NCBI GenBank assembly: GCA_022791755.1
Contig: JAAVZR010000026.1
Coordinates: 1 to 63,371, forward strand
Direction of reading: 5' to 3'
From: Lachnospiraceae bacterium
GTDB taxonomy: Bacteria; Bacillota; Clostridia; Lachnospirales; Lachnospiraceae
DNA length: 63,371 nucleotides
Under the pieces are notes generated by a model. It saw nothing but the letters and a program-made list of their open reading frames with translations, made no database searches and was not told the DNA's origin. A program made the position numbers and the translations under genes. Every line of letters starts with the position of its first letter. The stretch's first letter is position 1. Below are positions 54,815 through 63,371 of the stretch, piece after piece.

Positions 54815-54852
54815 TGTGGTGTAAATGTTTCACGTGAAACATTTACACCACA
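54815..54852. promoter_or_regulatory. parS site 2 within a 38-bp perfect palindrome
   Basis: A second perfect TGTTTCACGTGAAACA (54826-54841) lies right after rsmG. The dyad continues outward without mismatch for 11 bp on each side, giving a 38-bp perfect palindrome with arms TGTGGTGTAAA and TTTACACCACA around the core. The outer arms may also act as a transcript end for rsmG. Confidence 0.95.
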
Positions 54853-55333
54853 CAATCAATATAGAGATAACAGAAGATACAGAGAAGACCGTATCAACAG
54901 ACAAGAGTCAGCGACCAGACTGGTAGGATGCCACTGTTATTGTTCAAAGTCTTCTTATGGGGAGCGCAGAGAGTCACAGCCATAGTTGCTATGCATTTCC
55001 TGTCCGGGCCCTTGGCGGATGCCGGTACTTAGTGAGCAGACGCGAAAGCGTCTGAGAGCTTAGTACCGCTGCTTCCGCCACGGAGCGAGAGCGTGCCCGG
55101 GCAGGAAATGCATAGCAATGTGGCGTCCCTCTCTCCCTCCCCTAAAAAGCCGCCACAAACAATAACCAGTGGACCGGAAAAAATGCAAAAAAGGTTTGTA
55201 TATCTATAGGAAATCATGCTATAATAAGGAAAGATTGCGATAGTATAAAATAAGAACAGAAAACTCAAACAAAAAACAAAAGCAAAAAACAATAACAAGA
55301 GTATCAGAACGCAGGAAAGGACTATAGAGAAAT
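54853..55333. repeat. Non-coding gap with a ~133-bp imperfect palindrome
   Basis: TTGCTATGCATTTCCTG (54986-55002) is exactly inverted at 55102-55118. Between them further pairing continues inward to CAGACGC-GAAA-GCGTCTG (55037-55054), a stem closed by a GAAA tetraloop. Looser matches extend outward to about 54960 and 55142. I see no gene in the gap; TATAAT-like bases near 55222 may be the promoter for the hydrolase-parAB group. Confidence 0.8.
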
Positions 55334-56080
55334 ATGAGAAGAAAGAAACATCCAATCATAAAAACAATAGCTGTCTTTGGAATAGCAGCCATCTCCATAG
55401 AAAAAATAAATAAAAGGCTCTTCTCTAAAGCATGTGTAAATTCACTTTCCTGCGAAGACGGCCATTATCATAGCTGGAAGCACGGGGAATTCTTCTATAA
55501 GAAGAAAGAGGGAATGGCCGGCCGGCCTCTTTTAGTACTGCATGATCTGTATCCTGACAAGAGTGCGGAGGACTGTGAGAAGCTGGCTCTTAAGCTGTCT
55601 GAGAAAAGAACAGTATATACCATGGATTTGCTGGGGTGCGGCCGTTCTGCCAAACCGGCGGTGACATACAGTAATTTTCTCTATGTGCTACAGGTGATTG
55701 AATGTGTGAAACTCATAGGTCAGCCTGTCCATCTGGTGGCGGAAGGAAGGTCTTCCATGATCGCCATGGCGGCGGCTCACTATATGCCGGAATCCTTCAG
55801 CTGTATTACATTGCTGCATCCGGTACATGAGAGAGAATGTCGGAGAATTCCGGACTTGCGAAGCCGCCTGATAAAGAAGCTGATCGAGCTGCCTGTAATA
55901 GGAACTCTGGCTTATCATATCATGTTTTCTGACAGTGCGGCGGCACATATGGGCGGATTCCATGCCAGATATCTCTATGCCAGCATTTTAGGAGGATATA
56001 CCAATCAAGATGTGAAATGGATGCTGAAAGATATGAAAGTACCGGTTCATGTCATAGATATGTCTGAGAAGGGACAGTGA
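55334..56080 (+). CDS. Alpha/beta hydrolase-like protein, C-terminally short
   Basis: A 248-residue protein with the alpha/beta hydrolase front half: PLLVLHDLYPD, VYTMDLLGCGRSAKP (~98-112) and a nucleophile elbow AEGRSSMIAMA in which the usual G-x-S-x-G reads G-R-S-S-M. It stops at VPVHVIDMSEKGQ, where the family would normally continue for 30-50 residues to the catalytic acid and His. It may be a pseudoenzyme or a shortened gene. It ends 7 bp before parA. The N-terminus has a hydrophobic stretch (IIKTIAVFGIAAISI) that may anchor it. Confidence 0.7.
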   Translation: MRRKKHPIIKTIAVFGIAAISIEKINKRLFSKACVNSLSCEDGHYHSWKHGEFFYKKKEGMAGRPLLVLHDLYPDKSAEDCEKLALKLSEKRTVYTMDLLGCGRSAKPAVTYSNFLYVLQVIECVKLIGQPVHLVAEGRSSMIAMAAAHYMPESFSCITLLHPVHERECRRIPDLRSRLIKKLIELPVIGTLAYHIMFSDSAAAHMGGFHARYLYASILGGYTNQDVKWMLKDMKVPVHVIDMSEKGQ

Positions 56081-56087
56081 CGGGAAT

Positions 56088-56873
56088 ATGGGAAGAATTA
56101 TAGCAATCGCAAATCAAAAGGGAGGCGTGGGAAAGACTACTACGGCTATCAATCTGTCCGCATGTCTGGCTGAGGCAGAAAAGAGGGTATTGGTCATAGA
56201 TATGGATCCTCAGGGCAATACCACCAGTGGTCTGGGTGTGGATAAGAACAGGCTGGAGCGCACCATTTATGAGATGATGCTGGGAGAGTTTGAGATAAAG
56301 GAGTGTATCATCCCGGACCTGTTTGATAATCTGGATCTGGTTCCTGCCAATGTGAATCTGTCGGGAGCCGAGATCGAGCTGATCGGAATTGATAAAAAGG
56401 AATATATTCTAAAGGAATTGCTGCTTCCCATAAAGGAGGAGTATGAGTTTATTATCATAGATTGTCCTCCTTCCCTGAGTATGCTGACGGTGGATGCCCT
56501 GACGGCGGCGGACAGCGTATTGGTTCCCATACAGTGTGAATTCTATGCGCTGGAAGGATTGAGTCAGCTGATCCACACGATTAATCTGGTTAAAAAGAGA
56601 CTGAATAAAGGGCTGGATATAGAGGGCGTCGTGTTTACTATGTATGATGCCCGGACGAATCTGTCCTTGCAGGTGGTGGAGAATGTGAAGAGTAATCTGA
56701 AACAGAATGTTTACAAGACGATCATTCCCCGCAATGTGCGCCTGGCGGAAGCTCCCAGCCACGGGCTGCCTATCAATTTCTATGATACGCGCTCGGCAGG
56801 GGCGGAGAGCTACCGGTTACTGGCAGAGGAAGTGATCGCTTATAAAACAGATATACATAAAAGGGGAAGATGA
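56088..56873 (+). CDS. parA: Chromosome partitioning ATPase ParA (Soj)
   Basis: A 261-residue MinD/ParA-type ATPase. The deviant Walker A is QKGGVGKTTTAINL (~9-22); other motifs are VIDMDPQGN and IIIDCPPSL. With ParB and the two parS sites nearby it moves and orders the origin region and affects DnaA. Overlaps parB by 4 bp. Confidence 0.96.
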   Translation: MGRIIAIANQKGGVGKTTTAINLSACLAEAEKRVLVIDMDPQGNTTSGLGVDKNRLERTIYEMMLGEFEIKECIIPDLFDNLDLVPANVNLSGAEIELIGIDKKEYILKELLLPIKEEYEFIIIDCPPSLSMLTVDALTAADSVLVPIQCEFYALEGLSQLIHTINLVKKRLNKGLDIEGVVFTMYDARTNLSLQVVENVKSNLKQNVYKTIIPRNVRLAEAPSHGLPINFYDTRSAGAESYRLLAEEVIAYKTDIHKRGR

Positions 56874-57769
56874 TGGCAGAGAAGAGAAAAAGATCAGGAT
56901 TGGGAAAAGGACTGGGTAAAGGGATCGACGCTCTGATTACTGTGGCGGAACCGGAGGAAAATCATGAGGAGGAATCCGGGGAAAAAACGCCTCATATGCT
57001 GGATATCCATCTGGTAGAGCCCAACAGAGAACAGCCCCGAAAGATATTTGACGATGAGTCCTTAGCAGAGCTGGCAGATTCGATCAGACAATACGGAATC
57101 TTGCAGCCTCTTCTGGTGCAAAAGAAAGATGACTACTATGCGATCATCGCCGGAGAGAGAAGATGGAGAGCAGCCAGGCTGGCCGGTCTGAAGGAGGTCC
57201 CGGTGGTAATCAGGGAGCTTTCCCGCCAGGAGAGTATGGAGATCTCCCTGATCGAAAATATACAGAGAGAGGATCTGAATCCGGTGGAGGAGGCCAGAGC
57301 CTATCAGATGCTGATACAGGAGTTTGGACTCAGGCATGAGGAGCTGGCAGAGAGAGTCAGCAAGAGCCGGGCAGCCGTAACTAATTCCATGCGGCTCTTA
57401 AAGCTGGATGAATCCGTACTGGATATGCTGATACGGGGGGACCTGACACAGGGACATGCCCGGGCGTTATTGGCACTGGAAGATAAGAATATGCAGCTTC
57501 ATGCGGCACAGATGGTGATCGACCGAAATCTCAGCGTGAGAGATGCGGAAAAGCTGATTAAGACGCTCTTAAATCCGCCGGAGAAGAAGGAAAAGGGAAT
57601 TCTTCCGGGACAGGCGGTCTACCGCGATCTGGAGAAAAAGTTAAAAGACAGTCTGGGGACCAGAGTAGCCATCAGCCGCAAAAATGAAAACCAGGGTAAA
57701 ATAGAGATATCTTACTATTCCGTGGAGGAATTGGAGAGAATAACAGAAATACTGGAAAAAGTACGCTAG
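56870..57769 (+). CDS. parB: Chromosome partitioning protein ParB (Spo0J)
   Basis: A 299-residue CTP-dependent clamp that binds parS. N-terminal KRSGLGKGLGKGIDALI, the CTP-binding motif GERRWRAARLAG (~93-104), the ENIQREDLNPVEEA motif, then the helix-turn-helix for parS (EELAERVSKSRAAVTNSMRL) and a C-terminal dimer domain. Two perfect parS sites are 2-3 kb upstream. Confidence 0.96.
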   Translation: MMAEKRKRSGLGKGLGKGIDALITVAEPEENHEEESGEKTPHMLDIHLVEPNREQPRKIFDDESLAELADSIRQYGILQPLLVQKKDDYYAIIAGERRWRAARLAGLKEVPVVIRELSRQESMEISLIENIQREDLNPVEEARAYQMLIQEFGLRHEELAERVSKSRAAVTNSMRLLKLDESVLDMLIRGDLTQGHARALLALEDKNMQLHAAQMVIDRNLSVRDAEKLIKTLLNPPEKKEKGILPGQAVYRDLEKKLKDSLGTRVAISRKNENQGKIEISYYSVEELERITEILEKVR

Positions 57770-57784
57770 GAGGAAAACGTAACT

Positions 57785-58288
57785 ATGGAAAACAGCATTT
57801 TAAACAGGCTGGCCTTTGATCCTGCCATCTTGATTTTTGTTTTGGCAGGATTGGTGTTGGTTCTGTTGGTTGTGGTGATCGTATGCATTGTAAAGATGAA
57901 AGCGCTCTTTCGTAAATATGACCTGTTTATGAGAGGAAAGGATGCCGAGAGCATGGAGGAGAGCTTTCTGAAAGTATATGAGGATGTGGAGACACTGAAG
58001 CAGGAAGATAAGGCCAATAAGGATATGATGAAAGCGATCAATATAACGCTGAACCGGTCTTATCAGAAGACGTCGGTGCTTCGCTATGACGCGTTTCCCG
58101 GGATGGGCGGACAGTTCAGCTTTGTGATGACTCTGTTGGACCGCAATGACAGCGGCGTACTGTTAAATTGTATTCACAGCAGGGAATCCTGTTATCTGTA
58201 TATCAAGGAAATCATTCAGGGCGAGAGCGCTCTGGCTCTGAGTAAGGAGGAGACCAAGAGTCTGGAGGAGGCAAAGAAAAAGCACTGA
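57785..58288 (+). CDS. DUF4446 family protein
   Basis: A 167-residue protein: one N-terminal membrane helix (ILIFVLAGLVLVLLVVVIVC), a coiled-coil cytoplasmic part and a conserved-looking C-terminal segment RYDAFPGMGGQFSFVMTLLD. Proteins like this commonly follow parB in Clostridia, and the gap here is 15 bp. Function unknown; the link to ParAB suggests origin or division biology. Confidence 0.85.
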   Translation: MENSILNRLAFDPAILIFVLAGLVLVLLVVVIVCIVKMKALFRKYDLFMRGKDAESMEESFLKVYEDVETLKQEDKANKDMMKAINITLNRSYQKTSVLRYDAFPGMGGQFSFVMTLLDRNDSGVLLNCIHSRESCYLYIKEIIQGESALALSKEETKSLEEAKKKH

Positions 58289-58331
58289 AAATGGAAAATA
58301 CCGTCAGAAGCGATTTCTGTCGATCCGATAG

Positions 58332-59720
<1,389 letters not shown>

Positions 59721-59731
59721 AAGAGAAAAAT

Positions 59732-59774
59732 GACGGTCCGCTTCCTCAGGGGAAATGAAAGGAAGCGGACCGTC
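59732..59774. terminator. 14-bp perfect hairpin between gdhA and serS
   Basis: GACGGTCCGCTTCC (59732-59745) and GGAAGCGGACCGTC (59761-59774) form a perfect 14-bp stem with a 15-nt loop. It starts 11 bp after the gdhA stop. No U-tract follows, so it could be a terminator of unusual type or a 3' stabiliser. The gap is too short for a T-box leader before serS. Confidence 0.65.
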
Positions 59775-59824
59775 TCCAAAGGGCCGGGACCTGGAAAACA
59801 ATAAGATAACGAGGAGAACAGGAA

Positions 59825-61105
59825 ATGATTGACATTAAGTTTCTGAGAGAAAATCCGGAGATCGTAAAGCAGAATATCCGCAATAAATTCCAGGATGCCA
59901 AGCTGCCTCTGGTGGATGAGGTCATGGAGCTGGATAAGGAAAACCGGGATATCAAACAGGAGGTGGAGGCTCTGCGGGCTAGCCGCAATAAACTGTCCAA
60001 GCAGATCGGCGCTCTGATGGGCAAGGGACAGAAGGAAGAGGCTGAGAAGGTGAAGGCTCAGGTAGCGGCCGATGCGGACAGGATCAACGAACTGTCTGAG
60101 AGGGAGAAGGAAGTGGAGGAGCGCATCAGAAAGATCATGATGACGATTCCCAATATCATCGATCCTTCCGTACCCATCGGACGGGACGACAGCGAGAATG
60201 TGGAGGTAAAGCGCTACGGCGAGCCGGTGATTCCGGATTTTGAGATTCCTTATCACACGGAAATTATGGAACGCTTCCAGGGCATAGATCTGGACAGTGC
60301 CCGCAAGGTGGCAGGAAATGGTTTTTATTACCTGATGGGCGACATCGCCAGACTGCATTCCGCCGTGATTTCTTATGCCAGGGATTTTATGATCGACAGG
60401 GGTTTTACCTACTGTGTACCGCCTTTTATGATTCGCAGCGATGTGGTGACAGGCGTCATGAGCTTTGCGGAGATGGATGCGATGATGTATAAGATTGAAG
60501 GGGAGGATCTGTATCTGATCGGAACCAGCGAACATTCCATGATCGGCAAGTTTATCGACACGGTCAATAAGGAAGAAAACCTGCCCTATACTCTGACCAG
60601 CTATTCACCTTGCTTCCGCAAGGAGAAAGGGGCCCATGGCATAGAGGAGAGGGGCGTATACCGGATTCATCAATTTGAAAAGCAGGAGATGATCGTGGTC
60701 TGCCGTCCACAGGAGAGTCCCATGTGGTTTGACCGGCTGTGGCAGAATACGGTGGACCTGTTTCGGAGTATGGATATCCCGGTGCGCACTCTGGAATGCT
60801 GCTCCGGCGATCTGGCAGATCTGAAGGTAAAATCGGTGGATGTGGAGGCATGGTCTCCCAGACAGAAGAAATACTTTGAGGTGGGAAGCTGCTCCAATCT
60901 GGGAGACGCCCAGGCCCGCCGCCTGAAAATCCGCGTGGCCGGACAGGACGGTAAAAAGTATTTTGCCCATACATTAAATAACACAGTGGCAGCGCCGCCC
61001 AGGATGCTGATCGCTTTTCTGGAGAATAATCTCAATGAGGACGGTTCGGTTCGTATTCCTGAGGCTCTGCGTCCTTACATGGGAGGCAAGACTCTGATCC
61101 AGTAA
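59825..61105 (+). CDS. serS: Seryl-tRNA synthetase
   Basis: A 426-residue class II synthetase. The N-terminal helical tRNA-binding arm (~25-100, coiled coil) recognises the long variable arm of tRNA-Ser. Motif 2 is in SYSPCFRKEKGAHG (~258) and motif 3 near NNTVAAPPRMLIAFLENN. Start after GAGGAG. Ends GGKTLIQ. Confidence 0.97.
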   Translation: MIDIKFLRENPEIVKQNIRNKFQDAKLPLVDEVMELDKENRDIKQEVEALRASRNKLSKQIGALMGKGQKEEAEKVKAQVAADADRINELSEREKEVEERIRKIMMTIPNIIDPSVPIGRDDSENVEVKRYGEPVIPDFEIPYHTEIMERFQGIDLDSARKVAGNGFYYLMGDIARLHSAVISYARDFMIDRGFTYCVPPFMIRSDVVTGVMSFAEMDAMMYKIEGEDLYLIGTSEHSMIGKFIDTVNKEENLPYTLTSYSPCFRKEKGAHGIEERGVYRIHQFEKQEMIVVCRPQESPMWFDRLWQNTVDLFRSMDIPVRTLECCSGDLADLKVKSVDVEAWSPRQKKYFEVGSCSNLGDAQARRLKIRVAGQDGKKYFAHTLNNTVAAPPRMLIAFLENNLNEDGSVRIPEALRPYMGGKTLIQ

Positions 61106-61143
61106 TTCAGTGATCCTGTTATACGGTTTTTGAAAGGGGAATT

Positions 61144-62025
61144 GTGCACAGATATTTGAGAACAATCGGATTCAGCAAGATCGAGACCAAATCCCAGGAG
61201 GTCCGCCTGTTAGAGAGTATGGAGTTGTCTCCTCCATACGGGGGACCGGACAGGGAGAGACATGAGAAGACCTATGCCCAGCTGCGCTGTGAGGTGGGAG
61301 AGGGGATGGGTGTGATCATTCACGGATACCGCCGTCCGGAGGATGGGGAATTCGTGAGGGAGTACTATTTTCCCTATATGGAAGGCCAGTCTCTGACGGT
61401 CATGGAAAGCGGTTTTATCCGTCGAATGAATGATAGGGAGGCATATACGGTGCTCAGCGAGGAGTACCGGCTGGGTTCTTCTCTGATTTTTTTTCTGACA
61501 AATGGTCTGTTTTACAGAGAGAGGGCGGAGAAAAAGCTTCCTTCTACGCTGAAGGCTTTTTCCCTGACAGGTCTGTCCGTCCAGGGGACGATCCTTCTGC
61601 CGATTCAGAAGACGAAGAATCAGATTGCCCGGCTCAACGCCGATAATCATAACAGGAATAAAATGCTGGAGGCGGCCAGAAGCGGAGACGAGCTGGCCAT
61701 GGAAAGTCTGACCATGGAGGATATCAATCTGTACGGCCAGATATCCCGGCGTATGCTCAGGGAAGATATTTATTCGATTGTGGATTCCTGTTTCATGCCC
61801 ACCGGTGTGGAGTGTGACTGCTATATGGTGATCGGGGAGATTCTCCGCTTTGAGCTGGTGAATAACTACTGGACCCGGGAGAAGGTCTATCGGTTGCTGA
61901 TCGCCTGTAACGGTCTGGAGCTGACCATCGGAATCAATGAGAAGGATCTTTTGGGGATACCGGAAGAAGGAAGACGATTCAAGGGCGATATCTGGCTCCA
62001 GGGATTTGGGGAGTTCGATGAGTAG
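61144..62025 (+). CDS. DUF3881-like protein of unknown function
   Basis: A 293-residue soluble protein with a GTG start (MHRYLRTIGFSKI) after AAGGGG. It resembles the Clostridia family I know as DUF3881, by the RYLRTIGFS start and the length; this naming is from memory and not certain. No signal or membrane segment. It stands alone, 38 bp after serS. Confidence 0.6.
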   Translation: MHRYLRTIGFSKIETKSQEVRLLESMELSPPYGGPDRERHEKTYAQLRCEVGEGMGVIIHGYRRPEDGEFVREYYFPYMEGQSLTVMESGFIRRMNDREAYTVLSEEYRLGSSLIFFLTNGLFYRERAEKKLPSTLKAFSLTGLSVQGTILLPIQKTKNQIARLNADNHNRNKMLEAARSGDELAMESLTMEDINLYGQISRRMLREDIYSIVDSCFMPTGVECDCYMVIGEILRFELVNNYWTREKVYRLLIACNGLELTIGINEKDLLGIPEEGRRFKGDIWLQGFGEFDE

Positions 62026-62190
62026 TGGATAACTGTGGACCGTAAAAGTGCGGAAAGTATGTTTTTAAAAGCAGGACTGTGAAGAAATGTGGTTTCCCGG
62101 GGGCTCTTTGTGGATAAGTATTCTGCAGAGAGCTCATACCGTGGAAAAGCATCATGCTTCCCAGTCCTGTCGCTTTTATAAGGGTGTCCG

Positions 62191-62442
62191 TCAGCTCATG
62201 GATGTGCTGAACTTCTGTTTCACCTTATCAATTTTCTGCTGATCCACCTGCTCGGTGGGATACCAGCCCTTGGCCTGCATTTTTTTGTAGATATCATCCT
62301 GTATGCAGATGGACTCATTCAGAGCCCGGTCGAATGCCTGATGGACTCTGGTATCGGATGCCTCCAATGCTCCGTGCATATAGAGATCGCAGACGCCCTT
62401 GGCACTCAGCAGGATATTCTCCATCGCCTGTTTGTCTTCCAT
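62191..62442 (-). CDS. CotF-like spore coat protein
   Basis: An 83-residue helical protein (ENILLSAKGVCDLYMHGALE, then YKKMQAKGWYPTEQVDQQKI). The YPTE-x-Q-Q-I pattern and the size fit the C-terminal half of the CotF coat/ferritin-like family. It is paired with a smaller helical gene just upstream. Sporulation control cannot be read from the short upstream gap. Confidence 0.75.
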   Translation of the reverse strand: MEDKQAMENILLSAKGVCDLYMHGALEASDTRVHQAFDRALNESICIQDDIYKKMQAKGWYPTEQVDQQKIDKVKQKFSTSMS

Positions 62443-62476
62443 GGTTTACCTCCTGTTAATACTTTTTGATGTGGTT

Positions 62477-62650
62477 CTACACTAACTGATAGAACTGGTC
62501 AAAGATTTCCTGATGTCTGGTACTGAGCTGTTCCACACAGCTGCGCAGATCCGGATCCGAGAGATTCTTGGCCGCTTCTTCACACTGCTTTTTCAGTATC
62601 TGTTCATGTCCCAGCGCATCTTCGATATAAAGTAGATCTTTTTCGCTCAT
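62477..62650 (-). CDS. Small helical protein, CotF partner
   Basis: A 57-residue protein from the ATG at 62650 (MSEKDLLYIEDALGHEQILK) with a strong GGAGGTG site; a longer upstream frame lacks one. It looks like the N-terminal half of a CotF/ferritin-like helical protein (CVEQLSTRHQEIFDQFYQL). It lies 34 bp before the 83-residue gene and is likely expressed with it. Confidence 0.7.
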   Translation of the reverse strand: MSEKDLLYIEDALGHEQILKKQCEEAAKNLSDPDLRSCVEQLSTRHQEIFDQFYQLV

Positions 62651-62794
62651 GATTATCACCTCCGATTTTAGTATGGACCATGAGAGAAAAACCATGAAGA
62701 GAGATTGCTGGTGCAGGAGGAAAGAATGGGTAAAATACTGTAAGAAGGTGGATGGTAAAATATGGCCGGTAAAATTTTTAATGTTTTAACAGGG
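62651..62794. other. Divergent promoter gap between coat genes and tRNA unit
   Basis: Non-coding, AT-rich. It should contain the leftward promoter of the two coat-type genes, but I could not find a good sigma-A or sporulation-sigma match. The rightward tRNA promoter begins at its right edge. Confidence 0.4.
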
Positions 62795-62823
62795 TTGACT
62801 TTTTGAGTAATTACGGTTACAAT
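62795..62823 (+). promoter_or_regulatory. tRNA promoter
   Basis: TTGACT (62795-62800), a 17-bp spacer and TACAAT (62818-62823). It lies upstream of the tRNA relic and the tRNA-Arg gene, which probably form one transcript. Confidence 0.77.
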
Positions 62824-62880
62824 GTAATAGCTGGTGTGAGAGGTGCTCTCACAGAGTATTTTGTTTTCTATAGGATTTCT

Positions 62881-62957
62881 GTTTTTGTAGCTCAGTTGGA
62901 CAGAGCGGCTGTTTTCTTATATCCAGGTCATCCGAGTCCGGGGAGGAAAAAAGCTCT
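62881..62957 (+). pseudogene. tRNA relic (Arg-like)
   Basis: TGTAGCTCAGTTGGACAGAGC is missing no part of a normal D arm, with GCTC pairing GAGC, and an AGGTC variable loop is seen downstream. The anticodon stem (GCTGT against TATCC), the T arm (ATCCGAGTCCGG) and the acceptor stem do not pair properly. It looks like a decayed tRNA, closest in feel to tRNA-Arg genes. A non-canonical tRNA cannot be excluded. Confidence 0.6.
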
Positions 62958-62981
62958 TTTCATAAATTTTATATCGTTTGA

Positions 62982-63055
62982 GTCCTCGTAGCTCAGCTGG
63001 ATAGAGCACACGCCTCCTAAGCGTGGGGTCGGAAGTTCAAATCTTCTCGGGGACG
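62982..63055 (+). tRNA. tRNA-Arg (anticodon CCU)
   Basis: Acceptor GTCCTCG pairs with CGGGGAC, the D arm is GCTCAGCTGGATAGAGC, the anticodon loop CTCCTAA gives CCT, and the T arm is GGAAG-TTCAAAT-CTTCT. The fold is a complete cloverleaf. CCA is not encoded. An intrinsic terminator follows at once. Confidence 0.95.
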
Positions 63056-63059
63056 CTGG

Positions 63060-63095
63060 AATGCCGTAACTTCAAGGGTTGCGGCATTTTTGTTC
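63060..63095 (+). terminator. Terminator after tRNA-Arg
   Basis: AATGCCG-AAC and GTT-CGGCATT form a stem (63060-63087) followed by TTTTTGTT. Typical Rho-independent terminator for the tRNA transcript. Confidence 0.87.
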
Positions 63096-63251
63096 CTTCA
63101 GGGATTTAGGCAGAACCTCCTTTCATAACCTTATTTTCGACCTGCCGCCTGTAGGGGAAGCCCGAAATGGATTAGAACCCTTTTGCAGGAAAAACAAGGT
63201 CTGTGATTTTGTCAAGATTAGTTGACACATTTTCCTCAAGAATTTTGTATC

Positions 63252-63371
63252 CTATGCTGCTTCTTTCAGGGAATCATAGTATCGCTGCCGTTTTATCATG
63301 GGAGGAAGACCTCCATTAGAGGAACAGATCCTCCGGTTATTCCAATAGCTGATGAAATATCTCCAGATGAG
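63252..63371 (-). mobile_element. IS3-type transposase, C-terminal end (partial)
   Basis: On the minus strand an open frame enters from the right edge and ends at a TAG (63252-63254). It encodes about 39 residues, including YFISYWNNRRICSSNGGLPP and ending YYDSLKEAA. The Y-WNNRRI...GGLPP pattern is the end of IS3-family transposases. The element's end probably lies near 63209-63226, where TGTCAA and TTGACA form a short dyad. The rest of the element is outside the window. Confidence 0.75.

Noticed and set aside
59721..59824. T-box riboswitch before serS
   Set aside because: The gap is only 104 bp and holds a simple hairpin; no T-box specifier stem or antiterminator sequence is visible.
62109..62117. 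Perfect DnaA box TGTGGATAA after the DUF3881-like gene
   Set aside because: A single 9-mer far from the origin with no cluster or AT-rich element; likely chance.

Overview
This window looks like part of the chromosome of a gut-type Clostridia, most probably a Lachnospiraceae. The grounds are the Clostridia order around the replication origin (gyrA-gyrB-recF-S4-dnaN-dnaA / rpmH-rnpA-yidD-yidC-jag-mnmE-mnmG-rsmG-parA-parB), a DUF4446 gene after parB, CotF-like coat genes, strong AGGAGG ribosome-binding sites, and sortase-pilus proteins typical of gut Firmicutes. Genus cannot be settled from the sequence alone.

Layout. (1) 1-600: the 5' end of a 16S rRNA gene reading leftward, its promoter, and a tRNA-Ser(GCU) with a consensus promoter. 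(2) 0.7-6 kb: aldo/keto reductase, MATE exporter, LysR regulator and zinc-type dehydrogenase, all leftward, with a divergent TetR regulator. (3) 6-9.8 kb: a two-gene fumarate-reductase-like respiratory module, consisting of an Fe-S subunit and a Tat-exported flavoprotein with a lipobox, beside a divergent LysR regulator. (4) 9.8-12.2 kb: a TIR / NB-ARC / TPR protein (bacterial NLR architecture). (5) 12.4-34.8 kb: a large leftward surface-fibre island with two giant cell-wall proteins (about 2330 and 1840 aa), a major pilin, a minor pilin, a class C sortase, two TasA/CalY-like proteins, two small wall-anchored proteins, a SipW-type and a Lep-type signal peptidase, and two small conserved proteins. 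(6) 34.9-38.1 kb: a control module with a BTAD regulator, a tyrosine recombinase that has lost most catalytic residues, and an intact tyrosine recombinase. Between the two recombinases is a segment bounded by a perfect 14-bp inverted repeat that contains one strong promoter. (7) 38.3-47.2 kb: gyrase, recF, dnaN, dnaA and a bipartite oriC. (8) 47.2-62 kb: rightward housekeeping operons, including two perfect parS sites near parAB, glutamate dehydrogenase and seryl-tRNA synthetase. (9) 62-63.4 kb: two coat-type genes, a tRNA relic, tRNA-Arg(CCU) and the 3' end of an IS3-type element.

The main discovery candidate is regions 5 and 6 read together. A recombinase-flanked promoter, pointing at a dead recombinase plus BTAD regulator operon, sits at the head of a 22-kb one-direction surface island. 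The simplest reading is a phase-variable switch for a fibre that combines sortase pili, SipW/TasA-type subunits and giant proteins whose N-termini carry tandem His/Cys repeats. The promoter as read here points toward the regulator (ON). Switching and control of the fibre genes are inferences; the repeats, promoter and gene order are visible in the sequence.
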